64,000 nt of DNA from a virus. How positions within the stretch are numbered: the stretch's first letter is position 1; every line of letters starts with the position of its first letter. Shown one piece after another: positions 6,914 to 17,058 of the stretch. The position numbers and the translations under genes are program-made. The stretch covers positions 62,001-126,000 of IMG/VR virus record IMGVR_UViG_3300014914_000003, one strand, 5' to 3'. A model generated the notes under the pieces. The model was not told where the DNA came from. It did no database searches and was given only the letters and a program-made list of their open reading frames with translations.

Positions 6914-9900
6914 TTACACGTAGCCTGAACCCATCCACTTCTCGGGTTTCGGTCCGTCATTGGCGTCGTAGTATCGCCCGCCAGACGGATCATTGAAGAA
7001 CGTGGATGCTCCGCTTTGCCATATCGCCTCAGCCTTGGTTAGATAGTCCTTGGCTATACCAAGAGGTAGCAAACCACTCTGCCACAGCATGATGTAATTG
7101 GCCAATTCGTCGTATCCGATCCGATGATCTTGATTGACATCCGCCGGATGATAAGCGGTCGATGAGCAAGCAGACGACATGTCCATGATGAAAAACGGCT
7201 CATCGAAGGCTGCGAAGTTTGACGTACCACCCAATGTTCCACCTGGGGACTTTGGTCCGGTCGTATTGCGAATCGAGGTGAACATAAACCTCACCTGTCG
7301 AGTCCCCGATGGAATCAGCACAGTTGTCTCGTTGACGTGCCACCCTGCTGTTCCGTCTGGCCCGAACGTATATCCAGAGATGAATGTGCTCGCACCAGGA
7401 TTACCACTGTAGAAGTCAAATCGACCTTCGCCAGTATCATTGACCGCCTGATTGACAGTGGTCTGATAGAGGCCAATGTTTGCTTCATACAATCCGTGAT
7501 CAATAGCGGCTTTTGGGACACCAAGCTTATCTGTGAGGTGAATGACCTGGGATACTGAGCCCGATGGCAAATCTGGTGCTCTGAAGTAATAGTCGTGCCC
7601 ACTCCGAGAGACTGGGAAAGTATAGTCGATAGTCTCTTCTGGATGTGTTGCAGCATGGTTGACAACAGACGAAGGGCTGAATGGAGCAAAATAACTGTCT
7701 GGATCAATCAAAAAGTTGAATGTATTTTGTTCTTTATTGATGGTCCATGTAGTGCCAAGAGAACCACTGATACTTGGTTTAGTGTTAGGATGGGTCCAGT
7801 TGCGCAACATTTCATCTGGATCAAGCAGGGTAGCAACATTGTGCATGTGTAGTGGGACAACATACAACGTTTGGTAATCATAGAGGATGTACGGATATCT
7901 GTTCAATGGAGAAAGACCTCCATCAGTTGGGTACTTTTTGGTGTTGTACTGAAGAACAGGATAAGTCAAAAAGGTATAGTGATTGCCGTCACAGTCGGTA
8001 ATAACCTCTCCACGCATAGGATGGCGTATTGGATTTGACGGAAGATAACCACTGATCGTATACACCCAAACTTCAGGAAAGTGTTCATCAAATCTACGGT
8101 AATTGACCCCTTGCACAATTTCCCCGTTAAGGTACCTTATGTAATAATCCCATTCGATAGTACCGCTATATTGCGGTGAATAGATGACCGCCTGCCCATC
8201 CGCGCTTTGTCTATCTGATCTCTCAATGGCAAAAGGTGGACTAACATCCCATCGATTGTAGTAGGTATGACTGTCTCCAGGTTCGTACCATTGCCACCCA
8301 GGTTGATACATCGCCTTTTGTTGCATATGGAATGGAACTTCATCAGCAGTCTCCCACTCCAATAGATTATTGCCCAAGATACCAACTTCGGGATTGATGG
8401 AACTTCCGTGTTCAACAACAAGCAGTACCGTATAAGTGAGAACATGATTGCCACCCGACTGACTTTCATGAGATACACCGATCTGGATGTCGTCGAGATC
8501 ATCCCACGTCCAAGGGTCGCCGGTAACCGGATTATATGGCCAATCAGACATAGAAGAACCATTCATGATAGCGGCAATGCCGTTATGCCAAGCTCTGTAA
8601 GTGCGATCACCGCAACACTGACCATCCGAGATGTAATCTACATGCCCGCTTACTCCAGAAGGAACACGAATCAGGTGATGTTGTGTATCGCATGGGGATG
8701 TACTCCCAATCGAATGATCTTGTATACATGTCCAGATGCGATAGATAGGAGGCAGGATGGTCTCACCCATATCGGTATTGATGTTCGGGACATAATCTTT
8801 TACTCCACCGAGACCGTAACCACCAGCCAATGGCTGTTCGCCAGACACAGAAAGAGGGCGCTTGAGGTAGAACAGAGACCTGCTACCAGAAACATCAGAT
8901 CGCAATTGAGGGCAATCACTACTGGTTGACCACGGATTACTCTCATTGGGCTGCACATGTTGGTAGGCATAATCCCTAGCGAGACCTGCTTGTGTGGCCA
9001 GATGATAATCAGTGTGCCAAGCCTCATTCCCGTGATGAACCACGTAGTCCTGTTGTTCACCATCCCAGTCAACATGAATAGTTGTAAGCTTTGTCCCATG
9101 TGGGATCATACCATCTGTCGGAGAACCATAGCGATTGGGAGCAGGTACACCATATGGCTCGCCGCTGGGAACTAGTGCGCCGCGAGGATTATCCGGCATC
9201 CAAGTATTATGTTTGCGTCCGTACACACCACCATAATAATCATCTCTCCAGTATTCAGGGTCCATTTCCATTGCTGTGAATTGCAAATTGTATCCAGGAT
9301 TCCATTCCAAACTTGCATGAGATGAGAAGAGTGGATCGAAGATTTTGGATGGAACAGCACCAGATGGATCACGGCTGTCGTTCCAGATGATATTGTCGTA
9401 GAAGAAGCGACCACTATGGATGTTATCCTCTGTACTAGCATCAATACCGTACCCGAGATACATCTTTTGCTGAGAGTATCCACCACCCCAGCCCTCACCA
9501 GTTTGTTCGTTAGACACATTGGTTGTGTGTTGAATATCGAGCTTACCATTGACCCACACATAGATCATGCCCAAATCTTCACCATAGAAATACTGGCCAC
9601 TAGCAAAATTTTCGGGAGGCCATGCTGTTTGGTCTTGTCCAGGGAGCATAGCATTAGGAAACAATGGATGGCCATCGGCTGGCCATGGGTCCATCTGAAG
9701 AGGATATTCCTCTGTGCCTCCGAAGGCTTCTGATCCAGGTATGTATGGAGGTACTCCAGGAGATTCTTCATACGACTCGAAGAATGTCTTGAATGGTTCA
9801 ACTGCATGATATCCCAAACCAACTGGTTTCGCACCAACTTCACTCACATCCCAACCAATTTTTGGATTGATGAAAACCTGAATTTCGTGCCACTTATCTG

Positions 9901-10453
9901 GCTCCATGTAGATGAAACCCTGTCGTCCATCCGCTCTTGGAAGCCAAGCTGTTGGGAGATAACTAGGCGGATCGGTATCAGGTTGTGTAATGTGTTTACT
10001 GCCTTGCACATCCAAATAACCATTCCGTAGTGTTAGGGTTAAGTCTCTGGAAACATCACCCGTCTTACTTCTCTGAAGAATAAGGACGCCACCACCAGTA
10101 GTATTGGTATACATGAAATCGAATTTGAGATAGAATGGTCGAACATCGTCAGGGTGTCCAGTGAATGGAAGATCACCCCATCCGCCAGTCCATAAGTGAC
10201 AAGCATACTGATGCCAACCCTCTTCATGCTGCCAGACCTCTAGACAGTAATCTCCGTGTCCACCCTTGACACCATAACGATCATAAATTTCTTGATGAGA
10301 CACAATCTGAGTATTCCGGCTACCGGCAAGTCCAACACCACCAGTACCATTTGCCCAGCCGGTAAACTCGGAAGGGAGATTTTGTCTGGCATAGTCAGAG
10401 AACATCTCCGTATGTTCTAGACCATGACCAAAATGTAGAGTGTACATCCTCAT
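6914..10453 (-). CDS. Large tail appendage protein with lectin-like and EF-hand/dockerin-like parts
   Basis: 1179 residues, AGGAG ten bases before the ATG. The N-terminal third looks like a concanavalin/glycan-lyase beta-sandwich: FYLKFDFMYTN, DKWHEIQVFINPK and GMIYVWVNGKLDIQHTTNV are strands typical of LamG- or polysaccharide-binding folds. The middle is aromatic-rich (many W, Y, H, P) with no recognised domain. The C-terminus has an EF-hand/dockerin-like calcium loop (ADVNQDHRIGYDELANYIML, near residue 1110) followed by a second helix with AEAIWQSG. I infer a receptor- or polysaccharide-binding fibre, possibly with depolymerase activity; no catalytic triad can be named. It sits between two paralogous small surface proteins. 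Confidence 0.55.
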   Translation of the reverse strand: MRMYTLHFGHGLEHTEMFSDYARQNLPSEFTGWANGTGGVGLAGSRNTQIVSHQEIYDRYGVKGGHGDYCLEVWQHEEGWHQYACHLWTGGWGDLPFTGHPDDVRPFYLKFDFMYTNTTGGGVLILQRSKTGDVSRDLTLTLRNGYLDVQGSKHITQPDTDPPSYLPTAWLPRADGRQGFIYMEPDKWHEIQVFINPKIGWDVSEVGAKPVGLGYHAVEPFKTFFESYEESPGVPPYIPGSEAFGGTEEYPLQMDPWPADGHPLFPNAMLPGQDQTAWPPENFASGQYFYGEDLGMIYVWVNGKLDIQHTTNVSNEQTGEGWGGGYSQQKMYLGYGIDASTEDNIHSGRFFYDNIIWNDSRDPSGAVPSKIFDPLFSSHASLEWNPGYNLQFTAMEMDPEYWRDDYYGGVYGRKHNTWMPDNPRGALVPSGEPYGVPAPNRYGSPTDGMIPHGTKLTTIHVDWDGEQQDYVVHHGNEAWHTDYHLATQAGLARDYAYQHVQPNESNPWSTSSDCPQLRSDVSGSRSLFYLKRPLSVSGEQPLAGGYGLGGVKDYVPNINTDMGETILPPIYRIWTCIQDHSIGSTSPCDTQHHLIRVPSGVSGHVDYISDGQCCGDRTYRAWHNGIAAIMNGSSMSDWPYNPVTGDPWTWDDLDDIQIGVSHESQSGGNHVLTYTVLLVVEHGSSINPEVGILGNNLLEWETADEVPFHMQQKAMYQPGWQWYEPGDSHTYYNRWDVSPPFAIERSDRQSADGQAVIYSPQYSGTIEWDYYIRYLNGEIVQGVNYRRFDEHFPEVWVYTISGYLPSNPIRHPMRGEVITDCDGNHYTFLTYPVLQYNTKKYPTDGGLSPLNRYPYILYDYQTLYVVPLHMHNVATLLDPDEMLRNWTHPNTKPSISGSLGTTWTINKEQNTFNFLIDPDSYFAPFSPSSVVNHAATHPEETIDYTFPVSRSGHDYYFRAPDLPSGSVSQVIHLTDKLGVPKAAIDHGLYEANIGLYQTTVNQAVNDTGEGRFDFYSGNPGASTFISGYTFGPDGTAGWHVNETTVLIPSGTRQVRFMFTSIRNTTGPKSPGGTLGGTSNFAAFDEPFFIMDMSSACSSTAYHPADVNQDHRIGYDELANYIMLWQSGLLPLGIAKDYLTKAEAIWQSGASTFFNDPSGGRYYDANDGPKPEKWMGSGYV

Positions 10454-10465
10454 AACAATCGACTC

Positions 10466-11101
10466 CTACAGGTACTCAAGTTCGAAGGTCATACCAAATT
10501 GCTTGTCACCCAACTGAGTTGGAGTGCATGTCAACGCAGCGTACCAATCATGTTGAGTGCTGAGTTCCTCGAAACCACCTTCTCTTGCCCCATTCAGACC
10601 TGGGGAATTGACCAGAGAAATGTAGTTAGAGCCCGATGCGCTAACGTCAGCCCACGACGCATCGCTATAGACACTGGTGACAGCTTGCCTGTTGCTTTTG
10701 TGACGTATCTCAGCCGCATAAAACGTGAGATTTTCAGCGGGTATCTCTTTGTTCGCCACACCACCGACGAAGCTTCCGTCGAACACCCAGAGCTTAGCCT
10801 GCTGGCAATACACAGCAGAACCATGAGTAAACCGCACATTGACAGTAGCAAGCTCATTCGGTAATTGCCTCAAAGCGATACCTGAGCTTTCCTGTCCGTG
10901 GATCACGCCGGAAGCTCCGTTGTGCTTATTGTTGTTACACTCGAAACTCTCAACAGTGCCACTTGCATTTGTAACAAACGTGTGTCCGTTGTAGCCACCA
11001 ATGGGTACGGCATCGTTGAAGCCGTCATCCCCGAAAAACCCTAAACCTGAACTAGCGGAGACCAAGGTGTCTTCGCCAGCGTACAACTCTAATGTTGCCA
11101 T
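10466..11101 (-). CDS. Virion surface protein, paralogue of the 6170-6811 product
   Basis: 211 residues; AAGGAAGG precedes the ATG. It shares SSGLGFFG, a C-x-NNK motif, SGVI, RFT, the TQHDWYAALT stretch and the C-terminal LEYL with the product at 6170. The two copies bracket the 1179-residue appendage gene, so they may be mounts or chaperones of that fibre, or alternative tips. The overall identity looks moderate, which points to an old duplication. A class A promoter lies 20 bases upstream. Confidence 0.65.
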   Translation of the reverse strand: MATLELYAGEDTLVSASSGLGFFGDDGFNDAVPIGGYNGHTFVTNASGTVESFECNNNKHNGASGVIHGQESSGIALRQLPNELATVNVRFTHGSAVYCQQAKLWVFDGSFVGGVANKEIPAENLTFYAAEIRHKSNRQAVTSVYSDASWADVSASGSNYISLVNSPGLNGAREGGFEELSTQHDWYAALTCTPTQLGDKQFGMTFELEYL

Positions 11102-11120
11102 AATCTTTTCCTTCCTTCCT

Positions 11121-11131
11121 TTTTATACACC
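11121..11131 (-). promoter_or_regulatory. Class A promoter motif overlapping a stop codon
   Basis: Minus-strand GGTGTATAAAA. Its first G is the last base of the TAG stop of the gene ending at 11131 (TAGGTGTATAA). It stands before the gene starting at 11101. Confidence 0.55.
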
Positions 11132-12903
11132 TAAATCGCCATTTGGTACGACAAAGGTTCCATCCGAGTTCCCGTAGCGGTGAAACTAACCTCGATATTC
11201 GGCGAAACCAGATCGCCTGGAACACTGTCTGGATTGCCCAAAGGTCCACTTGAGTTTATGTAATACGATATAGACGGAGCCCACGAGTAAGGCCCCGGAC
11301 CAAGTACATTGAAAAGTGGTCCTGGTTCCATCCCAATTTTGTGACGATTTTGAATATACGCTCTCATGCGAATAGCAGTACAACCAACACCCAAAGTAAA
11401 CGTGTGTTCAAACGGCACCACCAAATCACTTTGGTCACAGGTGATAAAACCTACACCAGGAACTATCCCACCATTAATGGCGTTGTCCTCAAATGTCTCA
11501 TCTGTATAATCATTTTCCACGACTTGCCCCCCGCCCAACCAAACTCCATCCCACCCAAACTTGTTTTTCATAGACATGGCGACCCTGACCGTTTTCTTCA
11601 GAGACTGACTACATCCATACTGCAAGTCACGAACTTCAACTGGGTCGTGTGGCGGACACAGAAGAGGTGCATAATACCATGTTACACTTTCTCCATAATA
11701 ATAAGCTGTGGGGTCAGAGATTGGGCTTTTAACAGTCGCTTCTCCCGTAATGGTAACCTCACCCGGCTCTGGATTGTCTGGATCAACCGGTATGTCCGAC
11801 ACATTGATCACAAAATCCAAAATCATATATGAAGCATATGTGAAATCGCGACCAGTTTCAGGCCCAACATAGGTATAATACCCACCACCCGGTGGGTATA
11901 CCCCCACATAGCCCGTTCTGTCCGTCCAGTATTGGGCACCAATCATTTGTACTGGCATCACATTGATGACGGCATTCAATTCTGTTAACGACCGATACTC
12001 ATTCATCCCGTCTGCCCCGTTGTGATACTCATTCGATCCAGTGAGGGTCTTCAACGCCCTCTCCGGTGACAAGGATTTACACTCAACCCACATCTTTCCT
12101 TCGTTTGAACTGTCTACGGGGGAAGCAGGATCAAGGTTTTGGAACCAAAAGGATTCCCCACTATACCCATTGAAAGCTGCCGAATCCGTATCTGGAAGAT
12201 CAAAGGGCAATTCTGCTTTCGACTCCATAGCCGCCGCCGCATCGGACAACACTTCGGTGACGGCCCTGAGATACTGGGGCATACCGAAGTAAGAAAGAAC
12301 AGTCTTGTCACCAAATAAGTCGTTCAATTTTTCTTCATCAATTTCCGTAAACGCTGGATAATGCACTGGAACAGAAACAAACAAGGACGCGGGTCTGGGA
12401 TCAGGCTCCACATATCCATTCTGCAATATCTCAAAGCTGTTCGTCCAAGCCGCAGGAACCTCAGAAATGGATGGATAAATGTCATCTAACCCAAGTGTTG
12501 TTGCCCCTTCTTCTGTCGTGCTGATGATTGGAATCTGAATATTAACCAGAGGACTTATTTCTCCATCTATGTCCGAACCGGCATGAATCATCTGCCACAT
12601 AGCCAATCCATATGACATTCGACCGAAAGTATCCAAGAGTCCAAGAACATGACCAGGATTCGTGTAATCGATACCCGGAACACCAACGCCCAAACCGGTG
12701 TATGCTATATTTGGACCATAACAAGCGGGTGCTGGATTTACATACTGATATGGATTGAATCCGGGATACGTCAAGGTTGTCGGATTCGGATACAAAGGCC
12801 CTTGATAACCACCACACATTATACCCAAGTCGGGCTGAAAAGGAGTGTACCCATGCGCCGCAAGGCTCATTAGTTTGTTGTCACGAATATCGCCGATAGG
12901 CAT
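11131..12903 (-). CDS. Tail-tip or virion protein, unknown family
   Basis: 590 residues, GAGGAAGGG before the ATG. The N-terminal 100 residues are rich in G, Y, P and N (GGYQGPLYPNPTTLTYPGF), like a flexible or collagen-poor fibre segment. The middle contains mixed helices (LNDLFGDKTVLSYFGMPQYL). The C-terminal part is strand-rich and ends with an aliphatic beta domain. No family recognised. It lies in the run of tail genes after the tape measure, two genes before the 1179-residue appendage, so a baseplate or tail-tip role is likely. Confidence 0.45.
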   Translation of the reverse strand: MPIGDIRDNKLMSLAAHGYTPFQPDLGIMCGGYQGPLYPNPTTLTYPGFNPYQYVNPAPACYGPNIAYTGLGVGVPGIDYTNPGHVLGLLDTFGRMSYGLAMWQMIHAGSDIDGEISPLVNIQIPIISTTEEGATTLGLDDIYPSISEVPAAWTNSFEILQNGYVEPDPRPASLFVSVPVHYPAFTEIDEEKLNDLFGDKTVLSYFGMPQYLRAVTEVLSDAAAAMESKAELPFDLPDTDSAAFNGYSGESFWFQNLDPASPVDSSNEGKMWVECKSLSPERALKTLTGSNEYHNGADGMNEYRSLTELNAVINVMPVQMIGAQYWTDRTGYVGVYPPGGGYYTYVGPETGRDFTYASYMILDFVINVSDIPVDPDNPEPGEVTITGEATVKSPISDPTAYYYGESVTWYYAPLLCPPHDPVEVRDLQYGCSQSLKKTVRVAMSMKNKFGWDGVWLGGGQVVENDYTDETFEDNAINGGIVPGVGFITCDQSDLVVPFEHTFTLGVGCTAIRMRAYIQNRHKIGMEPGPLFNVLGPGPYSWAPSISYYINSSGPLGNPDSVPGDLVSPNIEVSFTATGTRMEPLSYQMAI

Positions 12904-12908
12904 TAGCC

Positions 12909-15302
12909 TTACCCTTCCTCAACCGGTGGTGTAAACACCTGCGGTGTCTGTTCCATGTAAGCAACATATGGTCCATGTTCACTCTTCGAAAAAATACTAA
13001 CCGTAACCCGTGTTCCAACTGGAATTAAGCCTGGACTAGTGTCTGTTTCGGCCAAGTTCCGCACACCGGTCCACTCGGACAAAAAGTATGAGTTCGTGAT
13101 ATTCAAACCACCAGCAAACGTTTGTGGATCGATGTCCGCATAGTTGAGTCGCCTGACAGCATAGAAGGGGCCACCTTCTTTGAAAGACACGACACCCAGA
13201 CCACCCTCTGGTTTTTGATATGTGTACTCCATATTTTCCTGGGATGGGCCAGTGAGGGCTTCTTCTTCAGTCTCCGGTGCCGACTCTGGCTCTGGTGGAG
13301 ATTCGAAATCATCCTTGTTCTCTGGGAAATCATCCTCTGGTTCTTTCTCGTCGTAGATATCATCCTTTTCTCTCTCTTCTTGTTTCTTGCGTTTGAACTC
13401 ACCGAGTTCCCGTGTGTAGAGATTCATCACATATCTGGTCATGACACCGTTAGTGTCAAATCGAATGAATATCTCTGTGACACTACCACCAAGACCAATA
13501 GATTGACCTATGTTGACCTGTGGCACATCTGCAACCTCTAATTGACCAGTATTGATGACAGACAATCCTGGTAATGTGTCGATTTTCTGAGCAGCCAATT
13601 CTGTCAACCCGGCCATGGCGGTGGGGTTCAACATGCCACGAACACCAAAGGTCCACGGCACCAAATCCTTGTCGACAGACACCTCTGAAGACCCGGGAGA
13701 TAGAACACGACTACGTACCATAGATGTATTGGACCACGGTCCGTAGTGGATACCACGATCCATGATTGGGGTCCATGCTTTCGACAGCGTCCCATGACGA
13801 GTGGTACGGCTTGAATCCACCTCTCCCGTGTCTGGGTCCATATAGTATCGAGTCAAAGCTACTGGCAAAACCATGATGACATAACGACCATATTGCTCCA
13901 ACGTACACTTCATGTACGATTCACTCTCGCGTGGTATAAGGTTATTCGAATTCTGAACAACGGGTGCCCATTCAACATAGTGTGGCACCATAGGCGACTC
14001 AACAGTCCCAGAACCAGTCAAGAAAAGCTCTGACAAATGGACAAACGGCCCCCAACGACCGTCTTCGGTAGTCAGCTTCAGTAGAACATCTGGATCGAAC
14101 TGTCGTGCACCCTGTGGCGGTGTGCTGCCTTCCCACCATCCGGCAGGAATGATTTCTGGATAGTTTGGCAAATCCTGCCCTGTATCCGACATTGTGTTCT
14201 TGTTCAGTGCAAAATAGAATCTCTTACCCCAGAAGTCATCTATATATCGCTTGAGTGCGGCGAGTTGATCAGCATCCATAGACCCATCACGACTACCGTT
14301 AAGAACAGCTTCCATCTCTTCGATAGTTGTATCAAGTCTGCGATATTGTGGTTCATCAGGCATTGTATACGACGGAGTAGCCAGTGGTTGCCCAGCCTCA
14401 TTGAACCCCCAAAATTGACTTATCTCAACGCCATGGACCTGATCCAGTTTTCGTTTCACGCCACCCCAGATCACCTTGTGGGTAGTGGTATCAGAATTCT
14501 CGTATCCGTCTTTACGGCGAATGACACGATCGCCATGTAGCGCAGCAAGTTCATCCATTTCCAATGCTGTGGGATTACCGATGCCATCCAGGCGTCGAAC
14601 AGTTTTGATCGTGATAACAACAGTATCATCAACAACACTCTTTCGCTGGGACTCTACCCACCACTCAGCGCCAACAGCATTGCAGAATTCTGTAATCGTT
14701 GACACCAAAGACCTAACTTCTCCCTCGATATAATATTGGCCAACACCTTCACCACGCCAGTTTTCAAGAGTTGCCAACTCACTCATATCGACTTCGAAAA
14801 CATCATTCCCATAGCTTAGAGTAGCGGCCTCTACACGTTCCATGATGGTACTAAACAAAACACCTTTGTTTTCTTCCCTACTAGACCCCTCAGAAGCTTC
14901 GGTATCACCTCTCGAACCAATGTATACAACATTGCTGTCAACCAAAGCAACCTCGGAATCGGGTTCGTCAATGTACACATTGGCGATATTGGCAGAATCG
15001 AGAACAGTACGACAATCGGTCAGCCTTACGACATAGATGCCGGTACCATTGGGGTCGGTAGTTGTTCTCTCCCAAGATTGTACGATACCAAGGATGCTTA
15101 GTTCACCAAATCCAACATACTGAGCAGAACGGACATCGTATTGATCCAGGGTAAAATTCTGATCATCTTCCTCGACAACAGTAACCGTAAACACGATGGG
15201 CTGGCTATTGAAACCCATCTGCGCAGTGATACTCTTGAATGAACAACCGAAGACCTTGGTTGTTCTCGCACCCCACGTATCGTCATAAATTACTACAGCC
15301 AT
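12909..15302 (-). CDS. Tail-tip / baseplate hub candidate
   Basis: 797 residues; start coupled to the previous stop (TAATG). The first 180 residues are strand-rich and open with IVFTVTVVEEDDQNFTLDQY and a SILGIVQSW motif, like the N-terminal domains of tail hub proteins (gp27/Tal class). A middle region repeats long beta segments. Residues near 660-710 are a highly acidic, proline-rich hinge (EKEPEDDFPENKDDFESPPE), which separates a last small domain of about 90 residues. The hinge may hold a mobile cap at the tail tip. Position after the tape measure supports this; the homology is by pattern only. Confidence 0.45.
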   Translation of the reverse strand: MAVVIYDDTWGARTTKVFGCSFKSITAQMGFNSQPIVFTVTVVEEDDQNFTLDQYDVRSAQYVGFGELSILGIVQSWERTTTDPNGTGIYVVRLTDCRTVLDSANIANVYIDEPDSEVALVDSNVVYIGSRGDTEASEGSSREENKGVLFSTIMERVEAATLSYGNDVFEVDMSELATLENWRGEGVGQYYIEGEVRSLVSTITEFCNAVGAEWWVESQRKSVVDDTVVITIKTVRRLDGIGNPTALEMDELAALHGDRVIRRKDGYENSDTTTHKVIWGGVKRKLDQVHGVEISQFWGFNEAGQPLATPSYTMPDEPQYRRLDTTIEEMEAVLNGSRDGSMDADQLAALKRYIDDFWGKRFYFALNKNTMSDTGQDLPNYPEIIPAGWWEGSTPPQGARQFDPDVLLKLTTEDGRWGPFVHLSELFLTGSGTVESPMVPHYVEWAPVVQNSNNLIPRESESYMKCTLEQYGRYVIMVLPVALTRYYMDPDTGEVDSSRTTRHGTLSKAWTPIMDRGIHYGPWSNTSMVRSRVLSPGSSEVSVDKDLVPWTFGVRGMLNPTAMAGLTELAAQKIDTLPGLSVINTGQLEVADVPQVNIGQSIGLGGSVTEIFIRFDTNGVMTRYVMNLYTRELGEFKRKKQEEREKDDIYDEKEPEDDFPENKDDFESPPEPESAPETEEEALTGPSQENMEYTYQKPEGGLGVVSFKEGGPFYAVRRLNYADIDPQTFAGGLNITNSYFLSEWTGVRNLAETDTSPGLIPVGTRVTVSIFSKSEHGPYVAYMEQTPQVFTPPVEEG

Positions 15303-17047
15303 TATGCTCCACTCTCCGTAACCGTATGAACCCTAGTGCGAGAATACTTGCCGGTCGTTGGATTCCAAACCTCATGGTCACTTTCCAGGATGTACGATCC
15401 TGGATACCACGGACTGATCATGGGGCCATACGGCACGCCCCCTGCATCATCCATAGTATCAGCAACGGTATCAGTATCCGGCTTCGTCGATCCATGACCT
15501 TCAGAACGATAGCTAACGCTGACCTGCTGAGCCGTGGCAGTATTGATCCGCTGGATGATTGGTCCAGCGATACGTCCTGGGATAAACAATTTTGCCGCCA
15601 TAATCTGTGGATAGGCAATGTCAACAGTAATATCAACATTGTTCTCATCCTTGTCTGTCCATGTCCATGAAGTACGGGACGAACCTCTTGTCTCGTTCAA
15701 CGCACTAGTCTTCGCCACATGGGTACCAACAAAGGTAACACCGGCAGGCTTTTGTGAGCCAATCAATGTCTGGGCTAATGCGCGTGCGTCTACATCTGAC
15801 GGAATGTTGCTGCGAGCATTATTAAGCCTCTCTGTCTTGGTATCCCCTTTGCCCTCGATGTCAACATTCAGGACCAGAGTATAGACCCCATCAGCAGCAT
15901 TATACGTCAGAGTCGCTTCATTCCCCTGTACGTAATCTGCATCTTCACTGGCAGACCAGTTGAAGCCGAATGTGACAACAGCGTCCTTCTCGTTGATAGT
16001 GATATTCTTCTGAGTCGGAGATACAGGAATGACGTAGCCTTCAAGCAACGTGCCTAACGCTGTTTCTGTCGCCGCCTTCGCCTCAACATTTGTCGGTATC
16101 TCAGCCTTCGCATTTGCAATAGCAGATGAACTACCAGTACGCGATTGATCTTGCAAACCGTAGATAGTCCCGTTGTACGTCACGTCAACCGTTTCGTCCT
16201 CGGACCTGTGAATTACTGTAAAAGACTTCTCAGAATAGGTCGCGGACACCTCTCCAGGACCGGCCTCTCGGATCACCCACGTCTCGGTAACAGCGTAGCT
16301 GCCATCTCGTTCCGAAACATTCATACCCTTCGTGTAGCTGCCGTTGACCCAGTCCGCAAAGCTGGTCGCATAGGTCACGAACGAGCTATCAGGCACCCCC
16401 GCTATCCTTGAGTCGCACCAGCCCTTAGCGTTATCCCAGGCTTGTGTCTCAGTACCGGTCACCTCGTCGAAAGTGAGCAGCCCCTTGGCACTAACGATGT
16501 GATGAATCTCGTACACTTTACCGTCATGCCCAGCCACTTCGCTGAATTGCCATTCCTCTGACACATCCTGAAGACCTGAAGCATCGAAAATATCCTCATC
16601 GATGATGCCGGTCAGATACTCGGCTTCAAGTTCAACGCGATAATCGCAGCGGTCGGCCCACTGACCTTCTGGGAAAACAATAGATCGGACCTTGGGACGG
16701 CACTTGACCGGAGAACCAGCCCCGCCGTACCATTCCAACACCTTACCATCTTCCCTGAACAGCCATCTCAGGGCCTCTTGCTTGCGTTCTAAACGAACAA
16801 ACGGCACGTCGCCGCCTGTGTACGTCTCATCCGGTGGATAGTCACCGAGAGTCCAGAAAGCGTCGGATGGGTCGCCCAGAGGGTAACTGCCACTTGGGGA
16901 ACCTCGGAACGGCAGAATCGTCCCTGCCAACGAAATCTCGTATCCCACACCGTGCTTCCCGCCATCACCAGCAGTTCGGTACACCTTCGATACCGACACC
17001 AGTGGCGCTGGAATAATTGCTTTGTTATCGTATACAACCGAAGCCAT
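15302..17047 (-). CDS. Tail protein with two internal repeat units
   Basis: 581 residues, GGGAGG before the ATG. The N-terminal 200 residues resemble distal-tail (Dit-like) proteins: FRGSPSGSYP, then FVRLERKQEALRWLFREDGK. Residues near 300-450 contain two related copies of a small domain with the pattern N-A-x-A/R-x-x-I-P-x-x-V-x-A-x-A-x-T (AKAEIPTNVEAKAATETAL and ARSNIPSDVDARALAQTLI). A C-terminal domain follows, with strands and a final RVHTVTESG. It probably joins the tail tube end to the tip complex. It follows the 2364-residue fibre and an HNH gene. Confidence 0.45.
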   Translation of the reverse strand: MASVVYDNKAIIPAPLVSVSKVYRTAGDGGKHGVGYEISLAGTILPFRGSPSGSYPLGDPSDAFWTLGDYPPDETYTGGDVPFVRLERKQEALRWLFREDGKVLEWYGGAGSPVKCRPKVRSIVFPEGQWADRCDYRVELEAEYLTGIIDEDIFDASGLQDVSEEWQFSEVAGHDGKVYEIHHIVSAKGLLTFDEVTGTETQAWDNAKGWCDSRIAGVPDSSFVTYATSFADWVNGSYTKGMNVSERDGSYAVTETWVIREAGPGEVSATYSEKSFTVIHRSEDETVDVTYNGTIYGLQDQSRTGSSSAIANAKAEIPTNVEAKAATETALGTLLEGYVIPVSPTQKNITINEKDAVVTFGFNWSASEDADYVQGNEATLTYNAADGVYTLVLNVDIEGKGDTKTERLNNARSNIPSDVDARALAQTLIGSQKPAGVTFVGTHVAKTSALNETRGSSRTSWTWTDKDENNVDITVDIAYPQIMAAKLFIPGRIAGPIIQRINTATAQQVSVSYRSEGHGSTKPDTDTVADTMDDAGGVPYGPMISPWYPGSYILESDHEVWNPTTGKYSRTRVHTVTESGA

Positions 17048-17058
17048 CTTGTCCTCCC

